Assembly: GCF_040869045.1 (NCBI RefSeq)
Contig: NC_090319.1
Span: 176,612,645-176,676,644, forward strand
From: Eurosta solidaginis
Taxonomy: Eukaryota; Arthropoda; Insecta; Diptera; Tephritidae
Direction of reading: 5' to 3'
DNA length: 64,000 nt
Below the pieces are notes generated by a model. It saw only the letters and a program-made list of their open reading frames with translations, did no database searches and was not told where the DNA came from. The translations under genes and the position numbers were made by a program. The stretch's first letter is position 1; each line of letters starts with the position of its first letter. Below, in pieces: positions 10,242 to 21,446 of this stretch.

Positions 10242-13200
10242 CAAGTAAGGAAGGCTAAGTTCGGGTGTAACCGAACACTCAGTTGAGAGTTGTGGAGACA
10301 AAGTAAGGGAAATCACCATGTTGTAAAAGGAACCTAGGGTAACCCTGGAATGTGTTTGTATGACATGTGTATCAAATGGAAGGTATTAAAGAGTATTTTA
10401 AGAGGAAGTGGGCCATAGATCTATAGATGGACGCCATTTAGGGATATCGCCATAAAGGTGGACCAGGCCCGACTCGAGAATTTGTTTGTACGATATGGGT
10501 ATCAAATGAAATGTGTTAATGATAATTTTAAAAGGGAGTGGGCCTAAGTTCTATAGGTGGACGTCTTTTCGAGATATCGCCATAAAGGTGGACCACGGGT
10601 GACTCTAGAATTTATTTTGTACGTGGAATGTGTTTGTATGACATGTGTATCAAATAAAAGGTATTAATGAGTATTTTAAAAGAGCGTGGGCCTAAGTACT
10701 ATAGATGGACGCCTTTTCGAGATATCGCCATAAAGATGGACCAGGAGTGACTCTAGAATTTGTTTGTACGATATGAGTATCAAATGAAAGGTGTTAATGA
10801 GTATTTTAAGAGGGCGTGGGCCTTAGTTCTATATGTGGACGCCTTTTCGAGATATCGCCATAAACGTGGACCAGGGTGACTCTAGAATTTGTTTGTACTA
10901 TATGGGTATCAAATGAAAGGTGTTAATGAGTATTTTAAAAGGGAGTGGGCCTTAGTTCTATAGGTGGACGACGCCTTTTCGGAATATCGTTATAAAAGTG
11001 GACTTGGGTTGACTCTAGAATGCGTTTGTACAATATGGGTGTCAAACGAAAAGTGTAATAAGTTTTTTAAAAGGGAGTGGGCCTTTGTTCTATGGGTGGA
11101 CGCCTTTTCGGGATATCGCCATAAACGTGGACCAGGGGTGACTCTAGAATGCGTTTGTACAATATGGGTATCAAATGAAAGGTGCTAATGAGTATTTTAA
11201 AAGGGTGTGGGCCTTAGTTCTATAGGTGGACGCCTTTTCGAGATATCGCCATAAAGGTGGACCAGGGGTGACTCTAGAATTTGTTTGTACGATACGGGTA
11301 TCAAATGAAAGGTGTTAATGACTATTTTAAAAGGGCGTGGGTCTTAGTTCTATAGGTGGACGCCTTTTCGAGATATCTCCATAAAGGTAGACCAGGGGTG
11401 ACTCTAGAATTTGTTTGTACGATATGGGTATCAAATGAAAGGTGTTAATGAGTATTTTAAAAGGGAGTGGGCCTTAGTTCTATAGGTGGATGCCTTTTCG
11501 AGATATCGCCATAAAGGTGGGCCAGGGGTGACTCTAGAACTTTTGTGTACGATATGGGTATCATATGAAAGGTGTTAATGAGTATTTTAAAAGGGTGTGG
11601 GCCTTAGTTCTATAGGTGGACGCCTTTTCGAGATATCGCCATAAAGGTGGACCAGGGGTGACTTTAGAATTTGTTTGTACGATATGGGTATCAAATGAAA
11701 GGTGTTAATGAATATTTTAAAAGGGCGTGGGCCTTAGTTCTATAGGTGGATGCCTTTCGAGATATCGCCATAAAAGTTGGCCAGGGGTGACTCTAGAATT
11801 TTTTTGTACGATCTGAGTATCAAATGAAAGGTGTTAATGAGTATTTTAAAAAGGCGTGGGCATTAGTTCTATAGGTGGACGCCTTTTCGAGATATTGACA
11901 TAAAGGTGGACCAGGGGTGACTCTAGAATTTGTTTGTACGATATGGGTATCAAATGAAAGGTGTTAATGAGTATTTTAAAAAGGAGGCCTTAGTTCTATA
12001 TGTGAACGCCTTTTCGAGATATCGCCATAAACGTGGACCAGGGGTGACTCTAGAATGTGTTTGTACGATATGGGTATCAAATTAAAGGTATTAATGAGGG
12101 TTTTAAAAGGGAGTGGCCCTTAGTTGTATATGTGAAGGCGTTTTCGAGATATCTACCAAAATGTGGACCAGGCTGATCCAGAACATCATCTGTCGGGTAC
12201 CGCTAGTTTATTTATATATGTAATACCACGTACAGTATTCCTTCCAAGATTCCAAGGGCTTTTGATTTCGCCCTGCGAAACTTTTTCATTTTCTTCTACT
12301 TAATATGGTAGGTGTCACACCCATTTTACCAAGTTTTTTTCTAAAGTTATATTTTGCGTCAATAGACCAATACAATTACCATGTTTCATCCATTTTTTCG
12401 TATTTGGTATATAATTATGGCATTTTTTTCATTTTTCGTAATTTTCGATATCGGAAAAGTGGGCGTGGTCATAGTCGGATTTCGGCCATTTTTTATACCA
12501 ATACAAAGTGAGTTCAGATAAGTACGTGAACTGAGTTTAGTAAAGATATATCGATTTTTGCTCAAGTTATCGTGTTAAATGCCGAGCGGAAGGACAGACG
12601 GTCGACTGTGTATAAAAAGTGGGCGTGGCTTCAACCGATTCGCCCTTTTTCACAGAAAACAGTTATCGTCCTAGAAGCTAAGCCTCTACCAAATTTCACA
12701 AGGATTGGTTAATTTTTGTTCGACTTATGGCATTACAAGCATCCTAGACAAATTAAATGAAAAAGGGCGAAGCCACGCCCATTTTGAAATTTTCTTTTAT
12801 TTTTGTATTTTTTTGCACCATATTATTACTGGAGTTGAATGTTGGCATAATTTACTTATATGCTGTAAAGATATTAACTTTTCTTTTAAAATTTGAATTT
12901 AAAAAAAAATTTTTTTAAAAAGTGGGCGTGGTCGTTCTCGGATTTTGCTAATTTTTATTAAGCAGACATAAAGTAATAAGAGTAACGTTCCTGCCAAATT
13001 TCATCATGATATCTTCAACGACTGCCAAATTACAGCTTGCAAAACTACCTTCATTTAAAAGTGGGCGGTGCCACACCCATTGTCCAAAATTTTACTAGTT
13101 TTCTATTCTGCGTCATAAGCTCAACTCACCGACCAAGTTTCATCGCTTAATGCGTGTTTGGTAATGAATTATAGCACTTTTTCGTTTTTTCGAAATTTTC

Positions 13201-13506
13201 GATATCGAAAAAGTGGGCGTGATTATTGTCCGATATCGTTCATTTTAAATAGCGATCTGAGATGAGTGCCCAGGAACCTACGTACCAAATTTCATCAAGA
13301 TACCTCAAAATTTACCCAAGTTATCGTGTTAACGGACAGACGGACGGACGGACGGACGGACATGGCTCAATCGAATTTTTTTTAGATACTGATGATTTTG
13401 ATATATGGAAGTCTATATCTATCCCGATTCCTTTATACCTGTACAACCAACCGTTATGCAATCAAAGTTAATATACTCTGTGAGCTCTGCTCAACTGAGT
13501 ATAAAA
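10242..13506 (+). mobile_element. DINE/Helentron-like element, copy A, with 130-bp minisatellite
   Basis: Non-coding element starting CAAGTAAGGAAGGCTAAGTT and ending CTCAACTGAGTATAAAA. Features: a short 5' hairpin (TTCGG-GTGTAA-CCGAA); subterminal inverted repeats (ACTCAGTTGAG near the 5' end, CTCAACTGAGT near the 3' end); about 14 tandem units of about 130 bp from 10,360 to 12,180; a single-copy 3' half; a GGAC-type microsatellite at 13,333-13,360. Six copies in the window (A-F) share the same termini. The architecture (subterminal inverted repeats, central minisatellite, insertion within A/T pairs without a target duplication) resembles non-autonomous Helentrons (DINE-1 group). Small ORFs inside the array are by-products of the repeat. 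Confidence 0.7.
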
Positions 13507-13507
13507 G

Positions 13508-13762
13508 TTTATGTACAAAAATGATTAAAATCGGTTAATATTTGTGATATGTAGGTGGTTTTGAAAAGTTCGTCCCCAATGCGCAGCACCTCATCCCAGC
13601 CGACTTCACCGATAAACGCTAGCAGTTCTCTTGGCTTGAGTGATTTAACTTGGGAATGTTCTGGCCATAGTGAGCCCATAAACTTAGCCCTGCGTCTTGG
13701 GATTGCGTCATATTCCAGGAGGATATGATCCGCCGTCTCCGCTGATCGATCACAAAATCGGT
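13508..13762 (-). pseudogene. C-terminal fragment of a LINE pol protein
   Basis: A minus-strand open frame reads RFCDRSAETADHILLEYDAI followed by RRRAKF and ends in a stop near 13,510. A CxxC...H...C-like knuckle after RNase H is the usual C-terminus of R1/LOA/Jockey-type LINE proteins. Only this tail is present, between DINE-like copy A and a MITE. It does not match the LOA copies in this window closely and probably belongs to another family. Confidence 0.55.
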
Positions 13763-13887
13763 ATGTGTTATTCCGTTACCATTTAGTTTTTATATATATC
13801 TACGTATTTTTATTAAAATTTATTCCAAAGTATAATGTATTGAAATGATAAATTTAAAAGTTATATGTGTATATATATGCATTAGAA

Positions 13888-14292
13888 TGGGTCGATTTAT
13901 TAACCGATATCGCGCCATCGATTTTTCGATAGGATTTGGGCTCAGGAAAAAAAGTTCCACTACGCATACCCAAAAAATTATTTTTGAGCCTGCAAAATTT
14001 CAACGATTTTTTATGCATTTCTTTCATTTTCAAGGCTCCAAATCATTTTTTATGTATTTTTTTCGTGTCAATTGGGAAATGCAAAATTGGTAAATGCAGT
14101 TTTTGAAAAAAAAAAAAAATAATTTCTTTTGTGGAGATTTAGAAGAATTTTGGTCGGAAAATCGATTTTTTTTGCAGGCTCGAAAATTATTTTTTTGGGT
14201 ATGCGTAGTGGAATTTTTTTTCCTGAGCCCAAATCCAATCGAAAAATCGATGGCGCGATATCGGTTAACTTTCATCCATACAAATCGACCCA
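13888..14292. mobile_element. MITE with long (about 110-bp) inverted repeats
   Basis: The left arm starts TGGGTCGATTT (13,888) and the right arm ends AAATCGACCCA (14,292). The arms share TTAACCGATATCGCGCCATC, the GATTTGGGCTCAGGAAAAAA stretch and CTACGCATACCCAAAAAA in inverted orientation, with a small insertion in the right arm. The middle is A/T-homopolymer-rich. No transposase and no clear target duplication. Small ORFs on both strands are consequences of the inverted arms. Confidence 0.75.
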
Positions 14293-14308
14293 GGTTAATA
14301 TACATACT

Positions 14309-16766
14309 TTTTATACTCAGTTGAGCAGAGCTCACAGAGTATATTAACTTTGATTGGATAACGGTTGGTTGTACAGGTATAAAGGAACCGAGATAGATAT
14401 AGACTTCCATATATCAAAATCATCAGTATCAAAAAAAAATTCGATTGAGCCATGTCCATCCGTCCGTCCGTCCGTCTGTCCGTTAACACGATAACTTGAG
14501 TAAATTTTGAGGTATCTTGATGAAGTTTGGTATGTAGGTTCCTGGGCACTCACCTCAGATCGCTATTTAAAATGAACGATATCGGACAATAACCACGCCC
14601 ACTTTTTCGATATCGAAAATTTCGAAAAATCGAAAAAGTGCGATAATTCATTACCAAATACGGATTAAGCGATGAAACTTGGTAGGTGAGTTGAACTTAT
14701 GATGCATAATAGAAAACTAGTAAAATTTTGGACAATGGGCGTGGCACCGCCCACTTTTAAAAGAAGGTAATTTAGAAGTTTTGCAAGCTGTAGTTTGGCA
14801 GTCGTTGAAGATATCATGATGAAATTTGGCAGGAACGTTACTCTTATTACTATATACCCCCTTAATAAAAATTAGCAAAATCGGGGAACAACCACGCCCC
14901 CTTTTAAAATTTTTTTTTTAAATTCAAATTTTAAAAGAAAAGTTAATATCTTTACAGTATATAAGTAAATTATGTCAACATTCAACTCCAGTAATGATAT
15001 GCTGCAACAAAATACAAAAATAAAAGAAAATTTCAAAATGGGCGTGGCTCCGCCCTTTTTCATTTAATTTGTCTAGGATACTTTTAATGCCATAAGTCGA
15101 ACAAAAATTTACCAATCCTTGTGAAATTTGGTAGAGGCTTAGACTCTAGGACGATAACTGTTTTCTGTGAAAAAGGGCGATATCGGTTGAAGCCACGCCC
15201 AGTTTTTATACACAGTCGGCCGTCTGTCCTTCCGCTCGGCCGTTAACACGATAACTTGAGCAAAAATCGATGTATCTTTACTGAACTCAGTTCACGTACT
15301 TATCTGAACTCACTTTGTATTGGTGTAAAAAATGGCCGAAATCCGACTATGACCACGCCCATTTTTTCGATATCGAAAATTACGAAAAATGAAAAAAATG
15401 CCATAATTATATACCAAATACGAAAAAAGGGATGAAACATGGTAATTGTATTGGTCTATTGACGCAAAATATAACTTTAGAAAAAAACTTGGTAAAATGG
15501 GTGTGACACCTACCATATTAAGTAGAAGAAAATAAAAAAGTTTTGCAGGGCGAAATCAAAAGCCCTTGGAATCTTGGAAGGAATACTGTTCGTGGTATTA
15601 CATATATAAATAAATTAGCGGTACCCGACAGATGATGTTCTGGATCACCCTGGTCCACATTTTGGTCGAAATCTCGAAAACTCCTTCACATATACAACTA
15701 AGGGCCACTCCCTTTTAAAACCCTCATTAATACCTTTAATTTGATACCCATATCGTACAAACACATTCTAGAGTCACCCCTGGTCCACGTTTATCGCGAT
15801 GTCTCGAAAAGGCGTCCACATATAGAACTAAGGCCCACTCCTTTTTAAAATACTCATTAACACCTTTCATTTGATACCCATATCGTACAAAAAAATTCTA
15901 GAGTCACCCCTGGCCCACCTTTATGGCGATATCTCGAAAAGCCATCCACCTATAGAACTAAGGCCCACTCCCTTTTAAAATACTCATTAACACCTTTCAT
16001 TTGATACCCATATCGTACAAACAAATTCTAGAGTCACCCCTGGTGCACCTTTATGGCGATATCTTGAAAAGGCGTCCACCTATAGAACTAAGGCCCACGC
16101 CCTTTTAAAATACTCATTAACACCTTTCATTTGATACCCATATTGTACAAACGCATTCTAGAGTCACCCCTGGTCCACGTTTATGGCGATATCCCGAAAA
16201 GGCGTCCACCCATAGAACTTAGGCCCACTCCCTTTTAAAACACTTATTAACACCTTTCGTTTGATACCCATATTGTACAAACGCATTCTAGAGTCAACCC
16301 TGGTCCACTTTTTAACGATATTCCGAAAAGGCGTCCACCTATAGAACCAAGGCACACTCCGTTTTAAAATACTCGTTAACACCTTTCATTTGATACCCAT
16401 ATAGTATAAACAAATTCTAGAGTCACCCCTGGTCCACCTTTATGGCGATATCTCGAAAAGGCGTCCACATATAGAACTAAGGCCCACGCCCTCTTAAAAT
16501 ACTCATTAACACCTTTCATTTGATACCCATATCGTACAAAAATAAATTCTAGAGTCACCCCTGGTCCACCTTTATGGCGATATCTCGAAAAGGCGTCCAC
16601 CTATAGAACTTAGGTCCACTCCCTTTTAAAATTATCATTAACATACACATTCCAGGGTTACCCTAGGTTCTTTTTACAACATGGTGATTTTCCCTTACTT
16701 TGTCTCCACAGCTCTCAACTGAGTATGTAATGTTCGGTTACACCCGAACTTAGCCTTCCTTACTTG
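14309..16766 (-). mobile_element. DINE-like element, copy B, inverted relative to copy A
   Basis: The same family as copy A on the opposite strand: on the plus strand it starts TTTTATACTCAGTTGAG and ends CCTTCCTTACTTG. It contains the single-copy half (14,309-15,640) and about eight 130-bp units (15,650-16,640). With copy A it forms a long inverted repeat with about 800 bp between the arms. Confidence 0.75.
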
Positions 16767-17590
16767 TTATATATGAAATATAATGAATAAAATAAATTTG
16801 AGCTAATTTATCAATTTTCAAGTAATTTTTCAACCCGACTCGGACTAGTATATTAACTAGTTGTTGTTGTTGTTGTTGTAGCGATAAGGTTGCTCCCCGA
16901 AGACTTTGGGGAGTGTTATCGATGTGATGGTCCTTTGCCGGATGCAGATCCGGTACGCTCCGGTACCACAGCACCAATAAGGTGCTAGCCCGACCATCTC
17001 GGGAACGATTTATGTGGCCACATTAAACCTTCAGGCCATCCCCTCCCTCCCCACCCCCAAGATCCATGAGGAGCTTGGGGTCGCCAGAGCCTCGTCTGTT
17101 AGTGAAACAGGATTCGCCGCGGATAGGTGAGGTTGACAATTGGATTTGGAGAAGCTATATATTGCGCTGGCAACCTGAAGGGTTGCGCTACACACCCCTT
17201 GAATCTGGTATTTTAGTCGCCTCTTACGACAGGCATACCTACCGCGGGTATATTCTGACCCCCTTACCCGCTGGGGTATATATTAACTAGTAGAATGCTG
17301 ACAGTTGACATACTTGTCGATATTTGCATCAGCATTCAGTATGTCAACTGGTGTTACAATGATGCATATACTGATAATAGTATACCAACTGGTATTTTGA
17401 TCTTGAATACACAACTAGTATGTCAATTGGTATGATATTGTTATATATAATAACTAGTATGTCATGTGGTATAATGCTGGCGCAAAGGCTGACTAGTATG
17501 TCAAATGGTATGAAACTGAAGGGTATGCTGACTATTATGGCATCTTGTACGATGTTGGTGAATATAATGACTAGTTTGTCATTTGTTGAA
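16767..17590. repeat. Dispersed ACTAGT-rich repeat, copy II, left part
   Basis: The outer parts (16,767-16,861 and 17,279-17,590) are AT-rich with recurrent ACTAGTATGTCAA(C/T)TGGTAT modules every 30-60 bp. They match copy I near 200-380 in inverted orientation. It is interrupted by a SINE-like insertion and then by a gypsy element, and resumes at about 21,656. No coding capacity. Confidence 0.55.
16862..17278 (-). mobile_element. SINE-like retroposon with (CAA)n tail
   Basis: A 417-bp GC-richer insertion flanked by the 13-bp direct repeat TATATTAACTAGT (16,849-16,861 and 17,279-17,291). On the minus strand it ends in a (CAA)n tail, so transcription runs right to left. It contains the palindromic hairpin GTCGTAAGAGGCGAC near its 5' end and another stem, CTCCCCAAAG...CTTCGGGGAG, near the tail. 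No RT. It behaves as a LINE-mobilised SINE or a deleted LINE whose internal part is missing. Confidence 0.75.
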
Positions 17591-18058
17591 TAAATAACTC
17601 CAATATACTGTATTGCAAAATGGTCTTTATTAAAAACTTTGAGAGTAGTACAATTATAATTCACAATTATGCTTCACTTCGCAACTAATAGCTTATTTAA
17701 ATCAAACCGATTAGTTAATACACGGCTTGCGCTGCTACTCTCGGTTTCCTCATTCGCCCATTTCTCCTAAGTTCTAGTAATTTCGCGAACAGTTGTATCT
17801 CATGCTTGGTTACAATACATGTATATTTGTAGTTTATAGCCATATGTGTGTGTATGTGTGAGTAACTACTTCGGCTGATGACTACATTTGTGTGTGAGTT
17901 ATCTTTTTTTTTTGTGTGTGAGTTATCTCATCGTCGCCTTCTATGCATGTGTATAAATGATGATTGATCTGTTCATGTACACAAGTGTAGCTTGCTTTAA
18001 TGTTTTTGTCGTTGTGATTTTATTTACTAAGAGCTTAGTGATGCTAAAATTTGCCACA
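17590..18058 (-). repeat. 3' LTR of the minus-strand gypsy element
   Basis: Shares 17,816-18,058 with the other LTR at 21,446-21,655 (TTTGTAGTTTATAGCCATAT onwards, ending in CCACA on the plus strand). It includes an extra 200 bp, which suggests the other LTR was shortened. An AATAAA-type signal on the minus strand lies near 17,630. The exact left edge is not established. Confidence 0.6.
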
Positions 18059-18080
18059 CTGCCCTCCAACTAAGTCGGAT

Positions 18081-18916
18081 CGTCTCGATCAGACAAATTT
18101 TATGATCGAAACGCTGTCAGCCTTTCAATGGTTTGTATGCGGTGTACTACATCTTCGATCCGTTTTACAACTTTGTATATGTCTTCCCAATTACACTGTA
18201 ATTTCGGGACAAACCTTTTTTTCGTTGTGGGTTGTATACCAGCACCAAATCTCCTTCCTGAAAACCTTCCGAATTAATTGCTCTGCCGTATCTGGCTTTC
18301 ATCTTGTCACTCATAATCTTGGTTCGTTGCCTTACATTATCGTGTATTTCCCTCATCTCTTCCCCCAAGACACCAGTGGAATTCTGGCATTTATCCCAAA
18401 CTTCAAATCAGCTGGCAGTCGAAGGTCATTGCCAAAAATTACCTTTGCGGGTGGTGGGCCCGTTGTCTCATGTGGTGCCGATCGGTAAGCCATCAAGAAT
18501 AATGATATGTGTGTTTCCCACTCCTTATGGTACTTGTCTACTACTTTCCCTAAATGCTCCTCCAATGTTCTATTGAAATGTTCCACCGTACCATCGGACT
18601 GAGGATGCAATGCAGTTGTCCGTGTTTTTCGAATGCCCAATGTCTTACACATTTCTTGGAACACAGCTGATTCAAAATCTCTCCCTTGGTTAGAATGTAA
18701 CTCCATTGTTACAACATACCTTGCAACCCAATTGTTTGTAAACACTTCTGCTACTGTTTTCGCTTCTTGATTTGGGATTGGGTATAACTCTAGCCACTTG
18801 TTGAAATAATCCATATCCACCAGTACATATTTGTTTCCGCGGTTGCTAGCAGGAAATGGACCTGCGACATCCATGGCGATTTTTTCAAATTGTGCACCTG
18901 TGTTATACTGCTTCAT
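18081..18916 (-). pseudogene. Integrase of minus-strand gypsy element
   Basis: The frame at 18,916-18,353 covers the catalytic core: AMDVAGPFPASNRGNKYVLV (first D at residue 16), the central motif ELHSNQGRDFES, and DGTVEHFNRTLEEHL (E112). The second catalytic aspartate position (residue 76) is asparagine, although the x35 spacing to the glutamate is kept, so the enzyme would be inactive. After a frameshift near 18,360 the C-terminal domain continues at 18,368-18,165 (EEMREIHDNVRQRTKIMSDK). The upstream zinc-binding part is separated by the SINE. Confidence 0.85.
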
Positions 18917-19052
18917 CTGGCCATGACTTCGGGTTTTTGGCCCTTTCGCTCTGCTGCAAACCTCGCAGTTGGCAATCCACTCAGCGACCGACTGACGGCA
19001 ACCAACCCAATAGAATCTCTGCTTAATTTTCTACAGCGTCTTCGTGATTCCC

Positions 19053-19414
19053 GGCGGCCACCGTGGTGTGATGGTAGCGTGCTCCGCCAACCACACCGTA
19101 TGCCCCGGGTTCAAGCCCCGGGCAAAGCAACATCAAAATTTTAGAAATAAGGTTTTTCAATTAGAGGACAATTTTTCTAAGCGGGGTCGCCCCTCGGCAG
19201 TGTCTGGCAAGCGCTCCGAGTGTATTTCTGCCATGGAAAGCTCTCAGTGAAAACTCATCTGCCTTGCAGATGCCGTTCGGAGTCGGCATAAAACATGTAG
19301 GTCCCGTCCGGCCAATTTGTAAGGAAAATTAAGAGGAGCACGACGCTAATCGGAAGAGAAGCTCGGCCTTAGATCTCTTCGGAGGTTATCGCGCCTTACA
19401 TTTATTTTTTTTTT
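19053..19414 (+). mobile_element. tRNA-derived SINE, copy 1
   Basis: A 362-bp SINE with a tRNA-like head: A-box-like sequence in GTGGTGTGATGGTAGCGTGC and a consensus B box GGTTCAAGCCC about 40 nt later. The body ends ...GGTTATCGCGCCTTACATTTA plus a T-rich tail. Flanked by a 13-bp duplication, CTTCGTGATTCCC / CTTCTTGATTCCC (19,040-19,052 and 19,415-19,427). It interrupts the integrase gene of the minus-strand gypsy element. Five copies of this family occur in the window. Confidence 0.88.
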
Positions 19415-20163
19415 CTTCTTGATTCCCAGATGACTTCCACTTGTACCATTATGTAGCTCGTTGAGAACAACTATCAGTTTCCTCTTACATTGACCATCCT
19501 CACTCTCCCATACTCGAGGCAGCAACCGGATATCAATTCTAAACTGTTCCACTGTGCCCAATATGACTTCGCAATAGACTCTTTGCTGACATCTCCTCTC
19601 TATTTGGTCTTTCGTTTCGTTCGAGCCTTTGCATAACATGTTACAGATCTGTATCTTCTAGCAGACACTTCCTTAGTTGTTCCTTGTCCAATTCATCCGA
19701 ACACGTTATAGTCATTAGCCGGACATCTATAATGTCTTCTTTAGCCTCGGCCTTTGAACAGTGTTTGCATTCCAAACTACGTATTGATTTGTTTTCTGTC
19801 TCGACAACCGACAATTTGTTTGTCCCATAATCTCCATCAATCTTTGCCCAGATGTCTGCCTCCGATTTTGGTGTTATTTGTTGATTCTCCTCCACCAGCA
19901 CTCGTTTACTGCTGTATCGTTTCTCGAAGCCGAAATTAAGCTGCACATCCATTTTGATGCCTTGGTCTATTAAGAAGTCCACTCCAATTATGATTTCATC
20001 AACTGTGGTTTTGGATTCACATATGTTGCTCCTTTCGTTTCCACCTCCCGTATTCCATTTATAAAGCTCTGAATTTTAACGCTCTCGGTGTATTCCATAG
20101 GTGCGTCCGCATTTGCTAGATGGGCCAGCCTGTCAAAATCCGACGCAAACTCCTGCTGTAATG
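19346..20163 (-). pseudogene. Residual gag/pol joints of minus-strand gypsy element
   Basis: Minus-strand reading: 20,160-19,990 encodes a gag C-terminal segment (EFASDFDRLAHLANADAPME... with INGIREVETK). It fuses directly to a protease-RT linker segment at 19,982-19,641 (VDFLIDQGIKMDVQLNFGFE). This fuses to the pre-integrase zinc region at about 19,550-19,415 (WESEDGQCKRKLIVV, then NELHNGTSGSHLGIKK with the HxxH histidines). These two junctions mark deletions that removed the rest of gag, most of the protease, and the whole RT and RNase H. Confidence 0.75.
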
Positions 20164-20530
20164 TGTCCTTTTAATTAGTTCCAATTTCACTACATATTTA
20201 TATAAATGTAGGCCACACGTGAAGTAAACTAGATATGCAATTGCTAAATACGTTTTGTGCACCGAATGCACTTATTTGTTTATATCGGTTAATTGGTCAC
20301 GGTGGCTTACTCACTCTGGCCATATACACACATATATACTCAAATACCTTAATAGGGCCATTCCAACATACTGGCTACACACACAGAAAAACATGTACAC
20401 TGTAGCTGGTAAGCATTAATGTATATAGGTATAAGTAGGTTAAGAATACTTTTGTATAAAAGTCACAACAATTTCCAAATAAAAAACACGTATGAACGTA
20501 CGTTCGACAACGCAGTTTCAATATACTAAA
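20164..20530. mobile_element. Unclassified 367-bp insertion in gag
   Basis: AT-rich non-coding sequence that separates two adjoining parts of gag (...QKENETLQ at 20,531 onward and EFASDFDRL at 20,160). The flanks CTGTAATG (20,156-20,163) and CTGCAAAG (20,531-20,538) look like an 8-bp duplication with two mismatches, which would fit a hAT-type MITE. No inverted repeats are obvious. Confidence 0.4.
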
Positions 20531-21446
20531 CTGCAAAGTCTCATTCTCTTTTTGGTAACGGTTTTGCAAGTCAATTTGGTATATCTGTTTCCTATGCTCG
20601 CTTCCGTAACGCCTCTCGACAGCGGCCATCAATGCTTCATAACTGTTCCCTTCGTACTCTGGAATAGTCTGTAAGAATTCAGCTGCAGGCCCTTTCAATG
20701 CCACGAAGAGTGCAGCAGCTTTATCTTCAGAATTCCAGTTTTTCACTGCTGACGTCTTCTTAAATTGCAGCTTAAATACCTGGAAGGGAACATTCGAGTT
20801 GTTCACTGCTGACGTCTTCTCAAATTGAAGCTTAAATACCTAGAAAGGAACAGAGCCGTCAAAGGATAGAGTTTTAACTTTGGATTACTCGCCGAAACTA
20901 CTGGGCGATTTAGCTGCAACTCCTGCACTAGACCTTTTAAATCATCGACCTCTGCCTGAAATTTTGCGATTTTTGCATCCTGCGCTTCCAGTTTTGATAA
21001 TACCCTTGTTTCCTGTTCTGACAGCTGCGAGGATATGCAAGCCTCTTGTGCTTTCAACTGCTCAGCCATATATGTCTTCTGTTCTTCTAGTTGTGTTTCC
21101 ACCTTGGATGTTATACGTGATTCCGGTTGCGATGACATGTTGGTGGATATTTGTGATGACATTTCGCATATTTGTGCTGATATTGCAGCCAATATCATGT
21201 TCAAGTCTGTGTTCGCCATTGTCTGCGGTGTTTCATTGTTCTCCTCCAATTTTTTTGTCTCATCGCCATCAAGATGAAAGACATATTCTTCTACGTAAAT
21301 TCCTTCTGATTCCATTGCATCTCGTAGTCGTGTTTGAAGTTCATTTCAACCCACTGTTCTCTAATTCCTTTTTGAGATGCTGGATCTTCAAATCACTTAA
21401 CCTTCAATCAGTTTCTTCAACCCTCTGTAATTTTAGACTTGTGTTG
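20531..21446 (-). pseudogene. gag of minus-strand gypsy element
   Basis: Starts at about 21,446 (MATQV then a stop), with a longer open part 21,315-20,803 (170 codons) and then 20,806-20,531. The first half is a coiled-coil-like region rich in E, Q and S (ITSKVETQLEEQKTYMAEQL...). The second half is the conserved capsid region (VFKLQFKKTSAVKNWNSEDK, then FVALKGPAAEFLQTIPEYEG and ERRYGSEHRKQIYQ). A direct duplication of about 55 bp (near 20,737-20,790 and 20,797-20,850) in the capsid N-terminus breaks the frame. Confidence 0.8.

Noticed and set aside
14094..14410. Overlapping ORFs on both strands at the MITE
   Set aside because: They follow from homopolymer runs and the inverted arms; the two strands mirror each other.
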